A DNA stretch of 64,000 bases from the NCBI GenBank assembly GCA_023953615.1, contig JAMLJH010000001.1:1033360-1097359 (forward strand), read 5' to 3'. Below the pieces are notes generated by a model. The model saw only the letters and a program-made list of their open reading frames with translations, was not told where the DNA came from and ran no database searches. The DNA is from Verrucomicrobiia bacterium. GTDB lineage: Bacteria; Verrucomicrobiota; Verrucomicrobiia; Limisphaerales; JADLHS01. Below, piece after piece: positions 18,789-27,151 of the stretch (position 1 is its first letter; each line of letters opens with the position of its first letter). Both the position numbers and the translations under genes were made by a program.

Positions 18789-19647
18789 GAGTCAGCACGG
18801 TAATCCAACTGCCATCGGGCTGTTGCGTGCAGTCCGTATTGAAGCCACGTTCCTTGGCCTCGCCAAACAAATGGCACGGCTCGCGATCCGTGTGCGCACG
18901 CAACTTTTGTCCGCCCGGCAAAGCTTCCAACGCATCCAAAACCCGGACGAGCGGCTCGGGCGGCTCCAGTCCGCGCACGTCAATCTCCTGCACGTCGGCG
19001 GCAACAGCTTTGACGACGGGCGCGGGTGCGGAAGAACCGCAACCTTGCGGCGTGGTCTCCGGCGCGCTGACGGCCTTGAGCTTGGTAATTTTAACTCGAA
19101 ACTCTTCCGGTCCCTGCTCCAGGTATTCCCAGGTAAAGGCTTCCGGAAATTCATGCTCGAATTGATAACGCAGCGGCACGGGATCGTGATCGTTGAGCAG
19201 CACGAAAAACTTGCCCACCGGCAAATCGAGCCAGCGTTGGAAAATTTGCGCGTGCTTCACCCGGCCCGGAATGGGACGGACATCGAAAACCACTTTGGGA
19301 TCACGATGCGGATCCGCGCCATGGACGCCCGTTCCGCAACCGCGCGGCATGGTCTCCGGAGCGATGGCGTGGCGCAGCTTGGTGATTTTCACCCGGAACT
19401 CTTCCGGTCCTTGCTCCAAGTACTCCCAGGTAAAGGCTTCCGGAAATTCGCGTTCAAATTGATAACGTAACGGCACGGGATCGTGATCGTTCAACAGGAC
19501 GAAAAAGCCGTTGAGCGGCAGATCCAGCCAGCGTTGAAAAATCTGCGCGTGCTTCACCCGGCCCGGAATGGGACGAACATCGAAAACCACCTTGGGATCG
19601 CGATGCGGATCGGCGGCGGCAGGAGAACTGGGATTGGAGGTGCTCAT
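18781..19647 (-). CDS. Triple DUF2249-type domain protein, first two domains near-identical
   Basis: A 288-residue cytoplasmic protein built of three small domains. Residues about 14-95 and 112-193 are near-identical DUF2249 units (each has FDVRPIPGRVKHAQIFQRWL, then FFVLLNDHDPVPLRYQFE and FPEAFTWEYLEQGPEEFRVK). Residues about 218-288 form a more distant DUF2249/TusA-like unit with the DVRGLEPPEPL motif and a DREPCHLF cysteine. Short Ser/Pro/Gly linkers with a Cys (PRGCG, PQGCG) separate the units. DUF2249 proteins are commonly found beside nor and nnrS genes; their function is not firmly established. It heads the DUF2249-NnrS-MIP18 operon and lies downstream of an FNR-type box at 19790. Confidence 0.85.
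   Translation of the reverse strand: MSTSNPSSPAAADPHRDPKVVFDVRPIPGRVKHAQIFQRWLDLPLNGFFVLLNDHDPVPLRYQFEREFPEAFTWEYLEQGPEEFRVKITKLRHAIAPETMPRGCGTGVHGADPHRDPKVVFDVRPIPGRVKHAQIFQRWLDLPVGKFFVLLNDHDPVPLRYQFEHEFPEAFTWEYLEQGPEEFRVKITKLKAVSAPETTPQGCGSSAPAPVVKAVAADVQEIDVRGLEPPEPLVRVLDALEALPGGQKLRAHTDREPCHLFGEAKERGFNTDCTQQPDGSWITVLTRA
19079..19617 (-). repeat. Intragenic tandem duplication in the DUF2249 gene
   Basis: Two units of about 240 bp (19079-19321 and 19375-19617) are offset by 296 bp and are nearly identical, with most differences at third codon positions. They encode the first two DUF2249 domains. Purifying selection after an internal duplication is the simplest reading. Confidence 0.85.
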
Positions 19648-19789
19648 AGTTGTTTATATCTTCAATTGGTTTCCAAGACTCACTTCAGTCGCGCGATCGA
19701 AGCTTCAATCGCAAAACGAAGTTCACGTTGGCAGCGTAGGAGCAGTGAAGTGGATGTCAACGTCCGGTTCGCTTGGGATGACGCGAAGT

Positions 19790-19803
19790 TTGACTCAAAT
19801 CAA
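19790..19803. promoter_or_regulatory. FNR/DNR-type box upstream of the DUF2249-NnrS operon
   Basis: TTGACTCAAATCAA matches the TTGA-N6-TCAA palindrome bound by FNR/DNR-type regulators. It lies 143 bp upstream of the DUF2249 start codon on the minus strand and between that gene and the end of norB. No clear -10 hexamer is seen at the class II distance, which lowers certainty. Confidence 0.6.
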
Positions 19804-19931
19804 AAGCTTCCGGCCAATAAAGCGGGCGGAAGCAAAACAGACGGGATCAACATCAACCGGCCATCAGTAAAAAGAAAAACACTGCCGGGAAATTCCGCGG
19901 CAGTGTTGAGTAAAACTGATCCGACCGAATT

Positions 19932-21629
19932 TTAAGCTTTCGCCAGATTGCCGGTGGCTGGCGCACTGTCCGCATTGGCTTGGGCCACGCGCGCCTCCAT
20001 GGAAGCCAGGAAGCGCCAGACGAAGAGCAGCGTCGTCAGGAACAACCCGGGATAGCCGATGCCCGCCAGAACGTAAGGCAACGTCGGATTGCCCTGCACG
20101 CGCACTATGTCCAGGTTGTAGCTCAACAGATTGAACGTGACGATGAAGCCAAAGATCCACATGCCCAGCAACCAGATACCGGCTTCGAATCCGGTGAGCG
20201 GACGACTCCAACCAGTGGCCGGCCGGGTGCGCACCGGTTGCGGCACGGTCGCGTTGCTCGGCTCCCGGCCCAGCGTGCTCAGGTCATAGACAATCAACCC
20301 CGCCCCCACCGTCAGGACAAAACCGAACGCAGCCACGAACACTTTGTAAATGTTCATAGCCGGCATCAAATCCCCGCCAACCCACTCCAGCCCCAGCGTG
20401 CGGCTGATGTAAATCTGCACCGTGCCGCCCAAGGCGAAGGCCAAGGCGAGGCCGATGACTCCGGCAAAAACCAACCAGAAACCCAAGCGACCCAAGCGTT
20501 GATCAAAGTCGCCCGCCTTGCCTCGACGTAGCATCGGCACCGCGTAGTAAGCCGCGCCAATGACCAACATGCCGAACGTGCCGAACAATGCGAGGTGACC
20601 GTGCGCCGGGGTAATCCACGTCCCGTGTGACCAGACGTTGGTCAAGGCAAACGTCATGGTGAACCCGAGAATGCCCGCGCCCACCTGTTCCAAGACCACC
20701 GAGCCGAGGATGAAGTAGAAGGCCGGTGCATTTTCCAGCGGCTTGCGGTTCGCGTGCGCGTCCAGATAAATATGCCAGAAGCAGAAGATCATCGGGAGCG
20801 GTTCCAACGCGCTGAAGAGTGATCCCCAGAATTGCCAGAATTCCGGTGTGCCCACCCAGAAGTAGTGGTGCGCATTACCGATCAAGCCGGACAACCACAC
20901 CAGCGTGATTCCCCAGAAAACGGCGTAACCCACTTCCTTCACGCTCACCTTGAACAGGAGCACAATCAGAATGCCCACCAAGCTGATGTGAATGACTTCC
21001 CAAACGCCTTCCACCCAGTAGTGAACGACAAACCAGCGGAAGTATTCCTGCAAGTCCACCCGTGGCACGTAGAACATGCCAAAGACCCAAACCACCGTGA
21101 GGGCCACAACCCCAAGCCCGAGTCCCCAGTGAATTTCGTTCCACTCGCGTATTTTTGGAAACGTGCGCAATACGACGTAGCAGAGAATCGCGAAACCGAT
21201 CAGGACAATCACGTCGAAGACGCGACCGCCTTCGATATACTCCAAACCTTCCTGCAACCACGGCTGTCCCGCCCACCAGCCGGCGACACCCGTCATGGCC
21301 AGGCTCTGCGTGCAGACGTTCCAAATGGTCACCGCGACCACCGCGTAAAACAGGAATTTAATCAGCCACGGCGAGGCCAGTTCCCGTTTGGAGAGTAACG
21401 GGCCAACGTAAAGAATGGAGCCGATAAAACCGCTGAGAATCCAAATCAACCCCAGGTTGAGGTGCGTCGCGCGCACAATGTTAAAGTTGAGGGTGCCGGC
21501 GAGCAGCGTGGGGTCATTGTGTTGTAAGGCCAACAACAAGCCCAAGCTGACTTGAATAAAGAACAGGACCAGCATGAGCATGAAAAACCTCATGCTCAGA
21601 CGTTGCGTTTGATATTTTGGTTGTATCAC
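19932..21629 (-). CDS. norB: Nitric oxide reductase catalytic subunit NorB (cNor-like)
   Basis: A 565-residue, roughly fourteen-helix haem-copper protein that reduces two NO to N2O in the cytoplasmic membrane. All key residues are present: His56 (low-spin haem), His203, Glu207 and Glu211 in VVHYWVEGVWEVI, His254 and His255 in GNAHHYFWVG (with His203, the FeB ligands), Glu276 in SALEPLP, and His343 and His345 in PAHGHLALFG. It is about 100 residues longer than classical NorB, with extra helices at the C-terminus, but lacks the N-terminal quinol-oxidising domain of qNor. It lies 6 bp downstream of the norC-like gene, so electrons probably come through a c-type cytochrome. Confidence 0.93.
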   Translation of the reverse strand: MIQPKYQTQRLSMRFFMLMLVLFFIQVSLGLLLALQHNDPTLLAGTLNFNIVRATHLNLGLIWILSGFIGSILYVGPLLSKRELASPWLIKFLFYAVVAVTIWNVCTQSLAMTGVAGWWAGQPWLQEGLEYIEGGRVFDVIVLIGFAILCYVVLRTFPKIREWNEIHWGLGLGVVALTVVWVFGMFYVPRVDLQEYFRWFVVHYWVEGVWEVIHISLVGILIVLLFKVSVKEVGYAVFWGITLVWLSGLIGNAHHYFWVGTPEFWQFWGSLFSALEPLPMIFCFWHIYLDAHANRKPLENAPAFYFILGSVVLEQVGAGILGFTMTFALTNVWSHGTWITPAHGHLALFGTFGMLVIGAAYYAVPMLRRGKAGDFDQRLGRLGFWLVFAGVIGLALAFALGGTVQIYISRTLGLEWVGGDLMPAMNIYKVFVAAFGFVLTVGAGLIVYDLSTLGREPSNATVPQPVRTRPATGWSRPLTGFEAGIWLLGMWIFGFIVTFNLLSYNLDIVRVQGNPTLPYVLAGIGYPGLFLTTLLFVWRFLASMEARVAQANADSAPATGNLAKA

Positions 21630-21635
21630 TGTGTC

Positions 21636-22610
21636 TTAGAGAGTTTTGATGTAAGCGATGATGTCCTCGATCTGTTCATCAGTGACCAGACCTTCGTAGG
21701 GCGGCATGGTGCCTTCCGGATAACCTTCCACGACTTTGGCGTTCGGCTTCAGAATGGATTCGGTGATGTAAGCGTCATTCACCGTGGCCGCGCTGCCGTC
21801 CGCCAATTTCTCCTGCGTACCGTAAATGCCCTTCCACGATGGACCAGTAATCTTCTTGCCATCCGTTGAATGGCAGGCGGCGCAACCCAGCGTCTGCGCC
21901 AGTTGCGCTCCGCGTTCTGCCGCGGCGCCCGAGCCGCTCCCCGTGGAGTTGGGAGCGGTTGCCGCGGGTTGGCCACTGGCCGCCGCCGCAGCCACACTGA
22001 CTCCAACCCGGCCATGAAGCAGTTCCAACCGATGCTCCAAGTTGCCCGTCAGCACCTTGGGCGGCCACCCTTCGGTATTCATCGCCGACGTGTATTTAAA
22101 AAACGCGATTAACTGCGAAACCTCGCCCGCCCGGAACCGCAAAGTTGGCATGTAGGAAGGTTTGCCGCCCCGACGCTGCACCCGTTCTTTGGCCTCGGGA
22201 TATTTCTCGTAATACGCCTCCAAGGTGTCCACGCCGGCATCAGCGGCAATATCCTTGTCCTTCAATTGCGTCTGCACCGCAAACTCCGTCGGCCACATGT
22301 TTGCCGACGGTAAAAACGCCGCCAGCCAGGCCGGTCCCAGCGCGGCATATTTCTTGGTAAGGTCCGGCCCCAGATAAGCGCCATTGCCCACAATCGTGTG
22401 GCAATCCATGCAGTTATAGGCTTGAAACACCCGCTTGCCTTCGGTGGCAAAGTGCGGTCCAAACGAAATCTCGTCCGGCGTCACCTGGTTTCTCGATCCG
22501 AGGAACGAAAAACCGGAAAGCACGATGAACACCAGCATCATCAAACCCAGCATGATCAGCGCGCGCAGGCGCTTGCCGGGCTCTCTACATTCTCCTCCTG
22601 GACAACTCAT
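21636..22610 (-). CDS. norC: NorC-like di-haem cytochrome c subunit of nitric oxide reductase
   Basis: A 324-residue membrane-anchored cytochrome. A single N-terminal helix (about residues 15-36) is followed by a NorC domain with CMDCH at 67-71, the NorC signature NGAYLGPDLT and a methionine ligand region PSYMPTLRF. A Gly/Ser/Ala/Pro-rich linker (about 200-230) leads to a second class-I cytochrome c domain with CAACH at 243-247 and EGTMPPYEGL for the axial methionine. Ordinary NorC is about 150 residues with one haem, so this is a fusion that adds an electron-entry haem. It overlaps the small membrane gene by 4 bp and precedes norB. Confidence 0.9.
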   Translation of the reverse strand: MSCPGGECREPGKRLRALIMLGLMMLVFIVLSGFSFLGSRNQVTPDEISFGPHFATEGKRVFQAYNCMDCHTIVGNGAYLGPDLTKKYAALGPAWLAAFLPSANMWPTEFAVQTQLKDKDIAADAGVDTLEAYYEKYPEAKERVQRRGGKPSYMPTLRFRAGEVSQLIAFFKYTSAMNTEGWPPKVLTGNLEHRLELLHGRVGVSVAAAAASGQPAATAPNSTGSGSGAAAERGAQLAQTLGCAACHSTDGKKITGPSWKGIYGTQEKLADGSAATVNDAYITESILKPNAKVVEGYPEGTMPPYEGLVTDEQIEDIIAYIKTL

Positions 22611-22885
22611 TGCTTACCTTTCTTGTCTGTTTCCGTCTCTTCCAAAGTGGGTCCGGGTTCAATCACGCCGGTTTTGATCAGGTGATCATGGAGAAACAAC
22701 ATGCGGGTGCAGGCGATGAACACATAGAACACGTAAACCCCCATCAAATAGCCCACAACGAAATAGACCCACCAGAAATCGCGCGATTCCGCAAAATACT
22801 CGAAATCCCGCCAAAACGGCCACGACAGCGCAAACCCAGCCGCGCTGCCCAGCGCCGAAAGTACCCAATCAACAATTCGTGTCAT
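22607..22885 (-). CDS. Small membrane protein of the nor operon, unknown function
   Basis: A 92-residue protein with one weakly hydrophobic N-terminal segment, an aromatic stretch (FWRDFEYFAESRDFWWVYF) and a clear membrane helix at about residues 40-62, ending in a charged tail. I do not recognise the family. It is the first gene of the nor operon and overlaps norC by 4 bp, so it probably helps assemble or anchor the reductase. No Shine-Dalgarno sequence is visible. FNR-type boxes lie upstream. Confidence 0.72.
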   Translation of the reverse strand: MTRIVDWVLSALGSAAGFALSWPFWRDFEYFAESRDFWWVYFVVGYLMGVYVFYVFIACTRMLFLHDHLIKTGVIEPGPTLEETETDKKGKQ

Positions 22886-22982
22886 TTAGTTTAAGGAGTT
22901 GGTTACCAGATTACCCGCACGACCCGACCGCCGTTCACCCGATCTGAAGCCACCCGACTCACTTCGCCGGGGCACGCTCGTA

Positions 22983-22996
22983 TTGATGACGATCAA
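22983..22996. promoter_or_regulatory. Perfect FNR/DNR box upstream of the nor operon
   Basis: TTGATGACGATCAA is an exact match to TTGAT-N4-ATCAA and lies 98 bp upstream of the first nor-operon start codon. It fits the ETLSR recognition helix of the Crp/FNR protein at 902-1618. Confidence 0.72.
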
Positions 22997-23229
22997 CTGG
23001 TTCATGTGGAACGTTTCACTGTGAAACAAACCGTCATTGGCAATACCCGACCAAATCCTTCTGGAAAAAAGCCGGGGATGTTCTCAGTCAGTTTGGATTT
23101 CATCGCGCCGCCACGGCTGCTCACCATGTTTGCCCACCGGGTGCGGCACGAAACAAATTTCACCGCGCCAAACTATGAAAACATAATTGGATGTCAATAT
23201 CCCATTTGTTCACATGACCGCACCTTCTT

Positions 23230-23243
23230 GACTTAGATCAAAT
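23230..23243. promoter_or_regulatory. Second FNR-type box, distal to the nor operon
   Basis: TTGACTTAGATCAA fits TTGA-N6-TCAA. It lies 345 bp upstream of the nor-operon start and nearly 500 bp before the plus-strand prepilin gene, so the nor operon is the likelier target. Confidence 0.55.
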
Positions 23244-23723
23244 TCCCGAGAGCCCGCGGAAACCGCGTACCTTGCGATCAGCCGCGCATTTCTGACCGGT
23301 GCAATTTCAAGTTGCGCCACCTCGCTCGCTTCACGTCGCCCCAGAGGACCTTGCCGCTTCCCACCGATCTTAACGACGCAAGTAAAGCTTACTCTTCGAG
23401 AGCAAGTAACTGCGCGCTGTGGTCAGCAATGATCGGCTGGCGACCTTGCGGGCTGGCGACGCGATCAGTGCGTCTTCGACAGGGCATGAGCGATTGTGGC
23501 TTTGCAAAAAATGCCCGTCCGGTGCGAAATGTTATCGGCAGCTCGAATTTTTGACCCGTAAGCCGTGAAAAGAATTGGCACGGGTTCACCGGACTCGGTA
23601 GGATCGCTCCAACAATCAACTTATGCACCGCTGTGTGAACCGTAGTTTTCAGTGGATCGTCGGTGCAGGCGGGCACGGCGAATGGGTTGGCAAAACGTGA
23701 ACGTGAAAAGCGCGATCAACAAG

Positions 23724-24545
23724 ATGAGTCATTCAATGGTTACCGTCGGAGCCAGACGACGCCGCGGCTTCACGTTGATTGAACTGCTGGTGGTAATTGC
23801 CATCATCGCCATTTTGGCGGCGATGCTGCTCCCGGCGCTCAGCAAGGCCAAAGAGAAGGCTCGCACCATTTCCTGCCTGAATAATCTGCGCCAGCTCGGT
23901 ATGGCGGCGCACCTTTATACCGGTGACGCCAACGATTTTCTGCCTCCCAACATTTCCGGCAGCCAGCCCGGCAGTTGGGTCGAAGGCAAAATGGATTGGA
24001 CCGGAGGTCTTGAAAACACCAATACGCAGTTGATGCTCAAAGGCGTACTCGGACCTTACGTGCGCAATCCGGGAGTTTACAAGTGCCCTTCGGATTTGAT
24101 GCCGGGCCGCGTGGGCACCACCATGCAACCACGGTGTCGTAGCGTGGCCATGAACGCGTTCGTGGGCAGCGCCGGCACCGGCGGTCGGCCCGCGCCGACG
24201 CCGTATCCCGGTTGGCGGGTGTACCATCGGCTCTCGACCGTCGTGCTACCCAAACCTACCGAGCTGTGGATGATGGTGGATGAACACCCGGACAGCATTA
24301 ATGACGGATGGATGGTGAGTGAGGTCTCCAACCCAAATTACTGGCGGGATTTGCCCGGCAGTCAGCACGCGGGCGCGTGCGGATTCAATTTCCTGGATGG
24401 CCACAGCGAGATCAAACGCTGGGTGGTGGCCGGCGGCAGTGATAGCACGGTGACCCCGGTTCGCCGCGTTGATTTCACCGGCAAGACGGTAACTGACAAT
24501 CGGGATGTGCTCTGGATGATTGAGCGTTCCTCCGCGCGCGAGTAA
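23724..24545 (+). CDS. Prepilin-type N-terminal methylation protein with H-X9-DG motif
   Basis: A 273-residue type IV pilin/type II pseudopilin-like protein. The prepilin peptidase site and first helix read [20 protein letters not shown], and the mature globular part begins with [19 protein letters not shown]. The C-terminal half contains [14 protein letters not shown], the H-X9-DG signature common in Planctomycetes and Verrucomicrobia. ATG 23724 is chosen because it leaves a short basic leader; ATG 23736 is also possible, and the upstream open frame from 23652 is not family-like. Such proteins occur in many copies per genome, and their role is not settled. Confidence 0.9.
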   Translation: MSHSMVTVGARRRRGFTLIELLVVIAIIAILAAMLLPALSKAKEKARTISCLNNLRQLGMAAHLYTGDANDFLPPNISGSQPGSWVEGKMDWTGGLENTNTQLMLKGVLGPYVRNPGVYKCPSDLMPGRVGTTMQPRCRSVAMNAFVGSAGTGGRPAPTPYPGWRVYHRLSTVVLPKPTELWMMVDEHPDSINDGWMVSEVSNPNYWRDLPGSQHAGACGFNFLDGHSEIKRWVVAGGSDSTVTPVRRVDFTGKTVTDNRDVLWMIERSSARE

Positions 24546-24617
24546 CGCGGCTCCACCGAGTCGAAACTCGATGTTCAGTCACCTGCGGAACGGAGAGATG
24601 GCGTCCGTTTCGGCCTC

Positions 24618-26984
24618 CTACGAAAAACTCACCGCGTCAATATCCACCGTCAACGTCACGTCTTCCGGCAGGGTTAACGCCTGGATGAGACGCGCCAGTT
24701 CGCGACTCAATCGCACCATGGTGCGGGTGCGTAACATGATCTGGTAGCGATAAAAAGTTTCCGCGCGGAGCAACGGCGCGGGCGCGGGGCCGGCAATGAT
24801 TAAATCCCGGATGAGCGGCGCCGGCCCAGCGGTCGCAGCGGTGGATTTCGTCACCTGCGGTTCGGCGGCGAACAACGACGCGGTTTCCGTGGACGACTCG
24901 TTCCTAGGGGAGTGCGCTTCAGAGGGTTGGCTCAATGCCTCCAACTGCTTGCGCACATGGTTGGCGGCGAATTGCACCTTCTGCTCATTGCGCCCCTTGA
25001 GCGTCAGCAATGCCACGCGCCGGATCGGCGGATATTTTAATTGTTGCCGGAATTCCAATTCCTGCTCGTAAAAGCCAATAAAATCATGCCGCCGTGCGTA
25101 TTGAATCGCCGGATGATACGGCGCAAAAGCTTGCACGAAAACTTCGCCCTCCACGTCGCCGCGACCCGCGCGCCCCGCCACTTGGGTCAGCAACTGAAAC
25201 GTGCGTTCGCCCGCGCGAAAATCCGGACGGTTCAAAGCCAGATCGGCGTAAATGATTCCGACCAGGGTGACATTCGGAAAGTGCAGGCCCTTGGCGATCA
25301 TCTGCGTGCCGAGCAGGATGTCAATTTTCCCCACGCGAAAATCACCCAGCACGCGGCGATAATCCTCCTTGCGCTTCATGACGTCGGCATCCATGCGTTT
25401 GACCCGCGCCTTGGGGAAGAGCTTGCCCAGCACTTCCTCGACTTTTTGCGTGCCCAAACCGGAGTAACGAAACGCCGGGTTGCGGCACTTTTCGTTCGGA
25501 CAAATTTTCGGCACGGGCGCGTGGTAACCGCAGAGGTGACAGCGCAGTAAATTTTCGGGACGATGATACGTCAGGGTGAGCGAGCAATTCGGACATTCGC
25601 AAACGTAACCGCATTTTTCACATTGCAGCGCCGAGGAATAACCGCGCCGGTTCAGAAACAGAATGGTTTGCTCGCCTTTTTCCAACCGTTTGGTGATGGC
25701 CTCCTTGAGCTGTGGCGAGAACACCAACATGCCCTTTTCCTTGCGCGCCGCCTGGCGCATGTCCACCACCCGAACTAGCGGCATTTTCTGATCGTCCACG
25801 CGCTCCGGCAATTCCAGCAAAGTGAATTTGCCGCGCTGACAATTATCATAGCTCTCCAGTGACGGCGTGGCGGAGCCGAGCACCACCACCGCGCCTTCCA
25901 TCTGGCCGCGCATGATGGCCACGTCGCGCGCGTGGTAACGCGGCGCTTCCTCCTGTTTGTAAGTGTGCTCGTGTTCCTCGTCCACAATGATCAGACCCAG
26001 CGGCTCGACGGGCGCAAAAATCGCCGAGCGCGCCCCAATGACGATCCGCGCGCGGCCCTGACGAATCTTGTGCCATTCATCGTGACGCTCGCCGGCGCTC
26101 AAATGCGAATGTAGTACGGCGACGAGCGTTTGCAGTTTGCCGCTGCTGAACCGCGCCTTGAAACGCTCGACGGTTTGGGGCGTCAGCGAAATCTCGGGCA
26201 CGAGCACAATCGCCCCCTGACCCCGTTCCAGCGCCCGCGCGATGGCTTGCAGATAAATCTCGGTTTTGCCGGAGCCCGTGACGCCGTAAAGCAGAAAGGT
26301 GGTTGGTGCTGTCGAAGACGCCGGCGGCGTTTGGGCGGCGGCGCTGACGTCCATGGCGGCACAGATTTTTTCCAAGGCGTTCGCTTGCGCCGGATTCAAC
26401 GCCAGCGGTTGCGTCGCCAGAATGTGTTCGCGCGCGTACGGATCGCGCTCGGCAATTTCCGTGGTGATGGAAATCAGGCGATGATCCTCCAGTTTGCGCA
26501 CGGTGGCAGCGGTTGTTTGCGCCAGCGCGATCAATTCGGACAGCAACAGGCTGCGCCGTTCCTCGATGATGTTCCACACTTCGAGCTGGCGCTTGGTCAA
26601 CTTGGGAAATTCGCGCGGACTGGGCAGCACGCGAACGAAACGCCGTTCGCGCCAGCCCGCCTCCTCCTGACGCACGGCTTCGGGAAGGACCGACTTCAGC
26701 GCGATTTCGGGTGCGCAGCAATAGTAATCCGCAATCCAGCGCGCCAGCCGCAGCACTTTGGGCGTCACCAGCGTTTGCGCGCCGATGAGCTTGAGGATGG
26801 GTTTCAACTGCGCGTGCGGCGATTCGGTTGGCAGCCCCGTCACCACGCCCAGCACCTGACGCCGACCAAACGGCACTTGCACGCGGCTGCCGACGGCGAC
26901 GCGGCCCGCCAGGTCCGGGGGGATGGCATAATCAAACTCCCGGCCCAGAGCCATTTCAAGCGTCACCCGCGCAATCATCGCCAA
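24618..26984 (-). CDS. priA: Primosomal replication protein N' (PriA helicase)
   Basis: A 788-residue superfamily 2 helicase that reloads the replisome at stalled or repaired forks. The N-terminal 3'-DNA-binding domain starts MIARVTLEMALGREFDYAIP. The ATPase has the Walker A motif GVTGSGKTEIYL and the DEEH box (VDEEHEHTYKQ). The zinc-binding insertion is intact: CEKCGYVCECPNC, then CHLCGYHAPVPKICPNEKC, giving the expected eight cysteines. Helicase motifs GTQMIAKGLHFPNVTLVG and TQVAGRAGRGD follow. A Ser/Thr/Ala-rich insertion (about 680-715) lies in the C-terminal domain. It is convergent with the prepilin gene and divergent from the response regulator. Confidence 0.96.
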   Translation of the reverse strand: MAMIARVTLEMALGREFDYAIPPDLAGRVAVGSRVQVPFGRRQVLGVVTGLPTESPHAQLKPILKLIGAQTLVTPKVLRLARWIADYYCCAPEIALKSVLPEAVRQEEAGWRERRFVRVLPSPREFPKLTKRQLEVWNIIEERRSLLLSELIALAQTTAATVRKLEDHRLISITTEIAERDPYAREHILATQPLALNPAQANALEKICAAMDVSAAAQTPPASSTAPTTFLLYGVTGSGKTEIYLQAIARALERGQGAIVLVPEISLTPQTVERFKARFSSGKLQTLVAVLHSHLSAGERHDEWHKIRQGRARIVIGARSAIFAPVEPLGLIIVDEEHEHTYKQEEAPRYHARDVAIMRGQMEGAVVVLGSATPSLESYDNCQRGKFTLLELPERVDDQKMPLVRVVDMRQAARKEKGMLVFSPQLKEAITKRLEKGEQTILFLNRRGYSSALQCEKCGYVCECPNCSLTLTYHRPENLLRCHLCGYHAPVPKICPNEKCRNPAFRYSGLGTQKVEEVLGKLFPKARVKRMDADVMKRKEDYRRVLGDFRVGKIDILLGTQMIAKGLHFPNVTLVGIIYADLALNRPDFRAGERTFQLLTQVAGRAGRGDVEGEVFVQAFAPYHPAIQYARRHDFIGFYEQELEFRQQLKYPPIRRVALLTLKGRNEQKVQFAANHVRKQLEALSQPSEAHSPRNESSTETASLFAAEPQVTKSTAATAGPAPLIRDLIIAGPAPAPLLRAETFYRYQIMLRTRTMVRLSRELARLIQALTLPEDVTLTVDIDAVSFS

Positions 26985-27151
26985 CCAGAGTTGAAGCTCT
27001 GTTTCCCGGAGTCAAGCGACACCCGCAATCCACCTCCGATTCAGCGTCGCGAACAAAACAGCAAACGAGAAAAAACTTGCCACCACCCGTTCTCCCGGCG
27101 CTAAATCAGTTCATCAACTTGATGCCGGAGCGCATCCCAAGTTCCGCAACC

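Larger units (their letters stand above)
22886..23723. other. Intergenic control region of the nor operon, no supported gene
   Basis: This 838-bp stretch separates the nor operon from the prepilin-like gene. Short overlapping open frames have no family signature. It contains two FNR-type boxes (22983 and 23230) and a minus-strand TTGACA at 23192-23197, which could be a -35 element. The stretch 23100-23240 is clearly more AT-rich than its surroundings. Nothing convincing is seen at 23250-23700 apart from the likely promoter of the downstream gene. Confidence 0.5.
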
